DNA of 7,292 bases, taken from positions 1-7,292 of the forward strand of contig CALQKQ020000179.1 of NCBI GenBank assembly GCA_943331195.2. Reading direction: 5' to 3'. Of this stretch, positions 6,307 to 7,292 are shown in pieces (the first letter of the stretch is position 1; each line of letters starts with the position of its first letter). The translations under genes were made by a program, and so were the position numbers. Under the pieces are notes generated by a model, which was not told the origin of the DNA, searched no databases, and was given only the letters and a program-made list of their open reading frames with translations. The DNA is from Akkermansia muciniphila. Lineage in GTDB: Bacteria; Verrucomicrobiota; Verrucomicrobiia; Verrucomicrobiales; V1-33.

Positions 6307-7087
6307 AGAACTTGAGGACCAAGGCGGAGGTGAAGCCGTGCATGGAGCCGGGGTCGAGCTTCAAACCGAAGACTTCGGAGTCGCCGAAGCTGTGAAAATT
6401 GTAGCCGACGCGCAAGCCCACCGCTGGGGTAAAGTCGAACTGCAAGCCCGCGCCGAGGCCGAGGGCGAGGACCCAGTCGCTCTCGTCGAAGCGGCTATTG
6501 ATCGAGAAATCTTGGCCGCCGATGCTGCCTTTGACGCGGGCGTCTCCGGAAACCTTGAGGTTGGCGGAGCCCACGGAGCCTTCGCCGTAGACTTTGACGA
6601 GGTCGGTTCCTAGCGGAAAAAGCAAGCGGGCTACGGCGGTGCCTTCGAAGAGGCCGAGGTCGGAGCTGTCGTTGGAGTCGCGGAGGGATCCGGCGGACTG
6701 GAGGCCGTCGATGTAGTTGGCGCGGACGCCAAAGAAGAGGTTCACGGGCTGAGATTGGGCGAGGAAACCCACTTCGGCTTCGAGGCCATAGCCGATTTGT
6801 TCGTCGTAGGAGGTGCTGCTGAAGGCGCCGCCGCCGACGCCGATTTGCAGGTCGGCGGAGGCCGTGCCCATGGCGAGCGAGGAAAGCAAGGTCAGCAAGG
6901 GGCGCGGGGAGAAGCGTTTCATGATGTCGAGACTTTGGTTAGAGGGGTCGCCGAGATAAGCGGCGCCGTCGGCCAGGGTGGCGTAGGCGGCGGCGGCCCC
7001 GATTCCGCTGGCCACCTCGGCCTGCGCCGGGCCCGGCGAGAGCAGGGAAGTGAGCAGGAGAGCGAACAGCGGGAGTCGGCGCAGCAT
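6305..7087 (-). CDS. Small outer-membrane beta-barrel protein with two signal-like segments
   Basis: From the ATG at 7087 this encodes 260 residues. Residues 79-260 alternate polar and hydrophobic/aromatic residues with many Gly, for example GYGLEAEVGFLA, KVYGEGSVG, VLALGLGAGLQFDF and VGLRVGYNFHSF. They end in SALVLKF, the terminal Phe of outer-membrane barrels; an OmpA/OmpW-like eight-strand barrel is plausible. The start is uncertain. Residues 1-23 (MLRRLPLF to AQA) form a good signal peptide, and residues 56-78 (MKRFSPRP to ASA) form a second one directly before the barrel, which would allow a 205-residue protein from the ATG at 6922. I chose 7087 because a near-consensus promoter predicts a transcript start near 7106, about 20 bases upstream. 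A longer frame reaches 7237 but begins upstream of that promoter and has no signal peptide at its N-terminus. The gene converges on the transport operon with 59 bases between stops. A role in sugar passage across the outer membrane is speculative; the barrel looks too small for a typical porin. Confidence 0.72.
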   Translation of the reverse strand: MLRRLPLFALLLTSLLSPGPAQAEVASGIGAAAAYATLADGAAYLGDPSNQSLDIMKRFSPRPLLTLLSSLAMGTASADLQIGVGGGAFSSTSYDEQIGYGLEAEVGFLAQSQPVNLFFGVRANYIDGLQSAGSLRDSNDSSDLGLFEGTAVARLLFPLGTDLVKVYGEGSVGSANLKVSGDARVKGSIGGQDFSINSRFDESDWVLALGLGAGLQFDFTPAVGLRVGYNFHSFGDSEVFGLKLDPGSMHGFTSALVLKF

Positions 7088-7112
7088 TATAAAGAAACCC
7101 TGATTTTCTTTT

Positions 7113-7141
7113 TTTATAAAGGAAATGGCGGAGGGTGTCAA
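7113..7141 (-). promoter_or_regulatory. Near-consensus sigma-70 promoter for the barrel-protein gene
   Basis: On the - strand a perfect -35 TTGACA (7141-7136) is followed after exactly 17 bases by TATAAA (7118-7113, 5 of 6 to consensus). The predicted transcription start near 7106 leaves a leader of about 20 bases to the ATG at 7087, with a CAGGG ten bases before that ATG. This is the clearest promoter in the window. It suggests strong, housekeeping-type expression, and it rules against a start at 7237. Confidence 0.75.
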
Positions 7142-7156
7142 AGCATTAAAGACGTG

Positions 7157-7172
7157 CCTGCAAAAACGCAGG
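7157..7172. other. Small inverted repeat upstream of the barrel-gene promoter
   Basis: CCTGC-AAAAAC-GCAGG forms a 5-bp stem with a six-base loop, starting 16 bases upstream of the -35 box. On the + strand a run of five T follows six bases later (7179-7183). It could be an operator-like palindrome or a weak terminator for rightward transcripts; no gene on either strand explains the latter. Confidence 0.25.
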
Positions 7173-7239
7173 GGCGGATTTTTGCGAGATTTTCGGAGGG
7201 CCGAGCGGTTTTCATTTTCTAACTTAAAAAGTGACATGC

Positions 7240-7258
7240 GGCGGTTTTTCGCCTTTTT
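7240..7258 (+). terminator. Weak hairpin with five-T tail near the right edge
   Basis: GGCG-GTTTTT-CGCC (7240-7253) is a 4-bp stem followed directly by TTTTT (7254-7258). In shape it is a minimal rightward intrinsic terminator, but no + strand gene ends nearby, so its role is unclear. The stretch 7142-7292 shows no other supportable gene. Confidence 0.2.
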
Positions 7259-7292
7259 CTCATCGGAATGGAAGGTTCTTGCGGTCTGGGGA

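Noticed and set aside
7086..7091. Perfect TATAAT on the - strand overlapping the ATG at 7087
   Set aside because: No usable -35 box lies 16-18 bases upstream (the sequence there is A-rich), and the promoter at 7113-7141 is better in both boxes and spacing.
6305..7237. Start of the barrel-protein gene at 7237
   Set aside because: The extra 50 codons begin upstream of a near-consensus promoter at 7113-7141, are rich in basic residues and lack a signal peptide, so they are probably untranslated.

Overview
The window looks like a chromosomal segment from a GC-rich Gram-negative bacterium. The evidence is a lipobox sugar-binding lipoprotein, an outer-membrane barrel protein ending in Phe, and Sec signal peptides. 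Three things suggest the Planctomycetota/Verrucomicrobiota group: most starts lack a clear Shine-Dalgarno motif, the partial gene at the left edge opens like the many ECF sigma factors of those phyla, and an AroE-like enzyme sits inside a ribose-type ABC operon. That taxonomic call is inference, with Verrucomicrobiota my first guess. The + strand is richer in G than C throughout, whichever way the genes run.

Layout. Positions 1-51 (- strand) hold the first 17 codons of a gene leaving the window, probably an ECF-type sigma factor, with a candidate promoter at 109-137. The 281-base gap 52-332 also carries six 9-bp G-rich tandem repeats (208-261). A five-gene + strand operon fills 333-6245: a galactose-mutarotase-like protein (333-1568), a periplasmic sugar-binding lipoprotein (1599-2576), an AroE/shikimate-dehydrogenase-like oxidoreductase (2580-3434), a double-domain sugar ABC ATPase (3431-4921) and an RbsC-type permease (4926-6245). 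From the lipoprotein onward the genes are 3-4 bases apart or overlap by 4. On the - strand, 6305-7087 encodes a small outer-membrane beta-barrel protein preceded by a near-consensus sigma-70 promoter (7113-7141).

How the genes fit together. The lipoprotein, ATPase and permease form a complete CUT2 (ribose/galactose-type) importer. The mutarotase-like protein and the AroE-like dehydrogenase would act on the imported compound, so I read the cluster as uptake and first-step catabolism of a sugar, polyol or cyclitol rather than part of aromatic amino-acid synthesis. The substrate cannot be read from the sequence.

Two features stand out. The permease carries about 115 extra residues between its first and second membrane segments, and these resemble half a lobe of a periplasmic binding protein. 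The AroE-like enzyme has lost the paired serines that normally hold shikimate but keeps the catalytic Lys and Asp.
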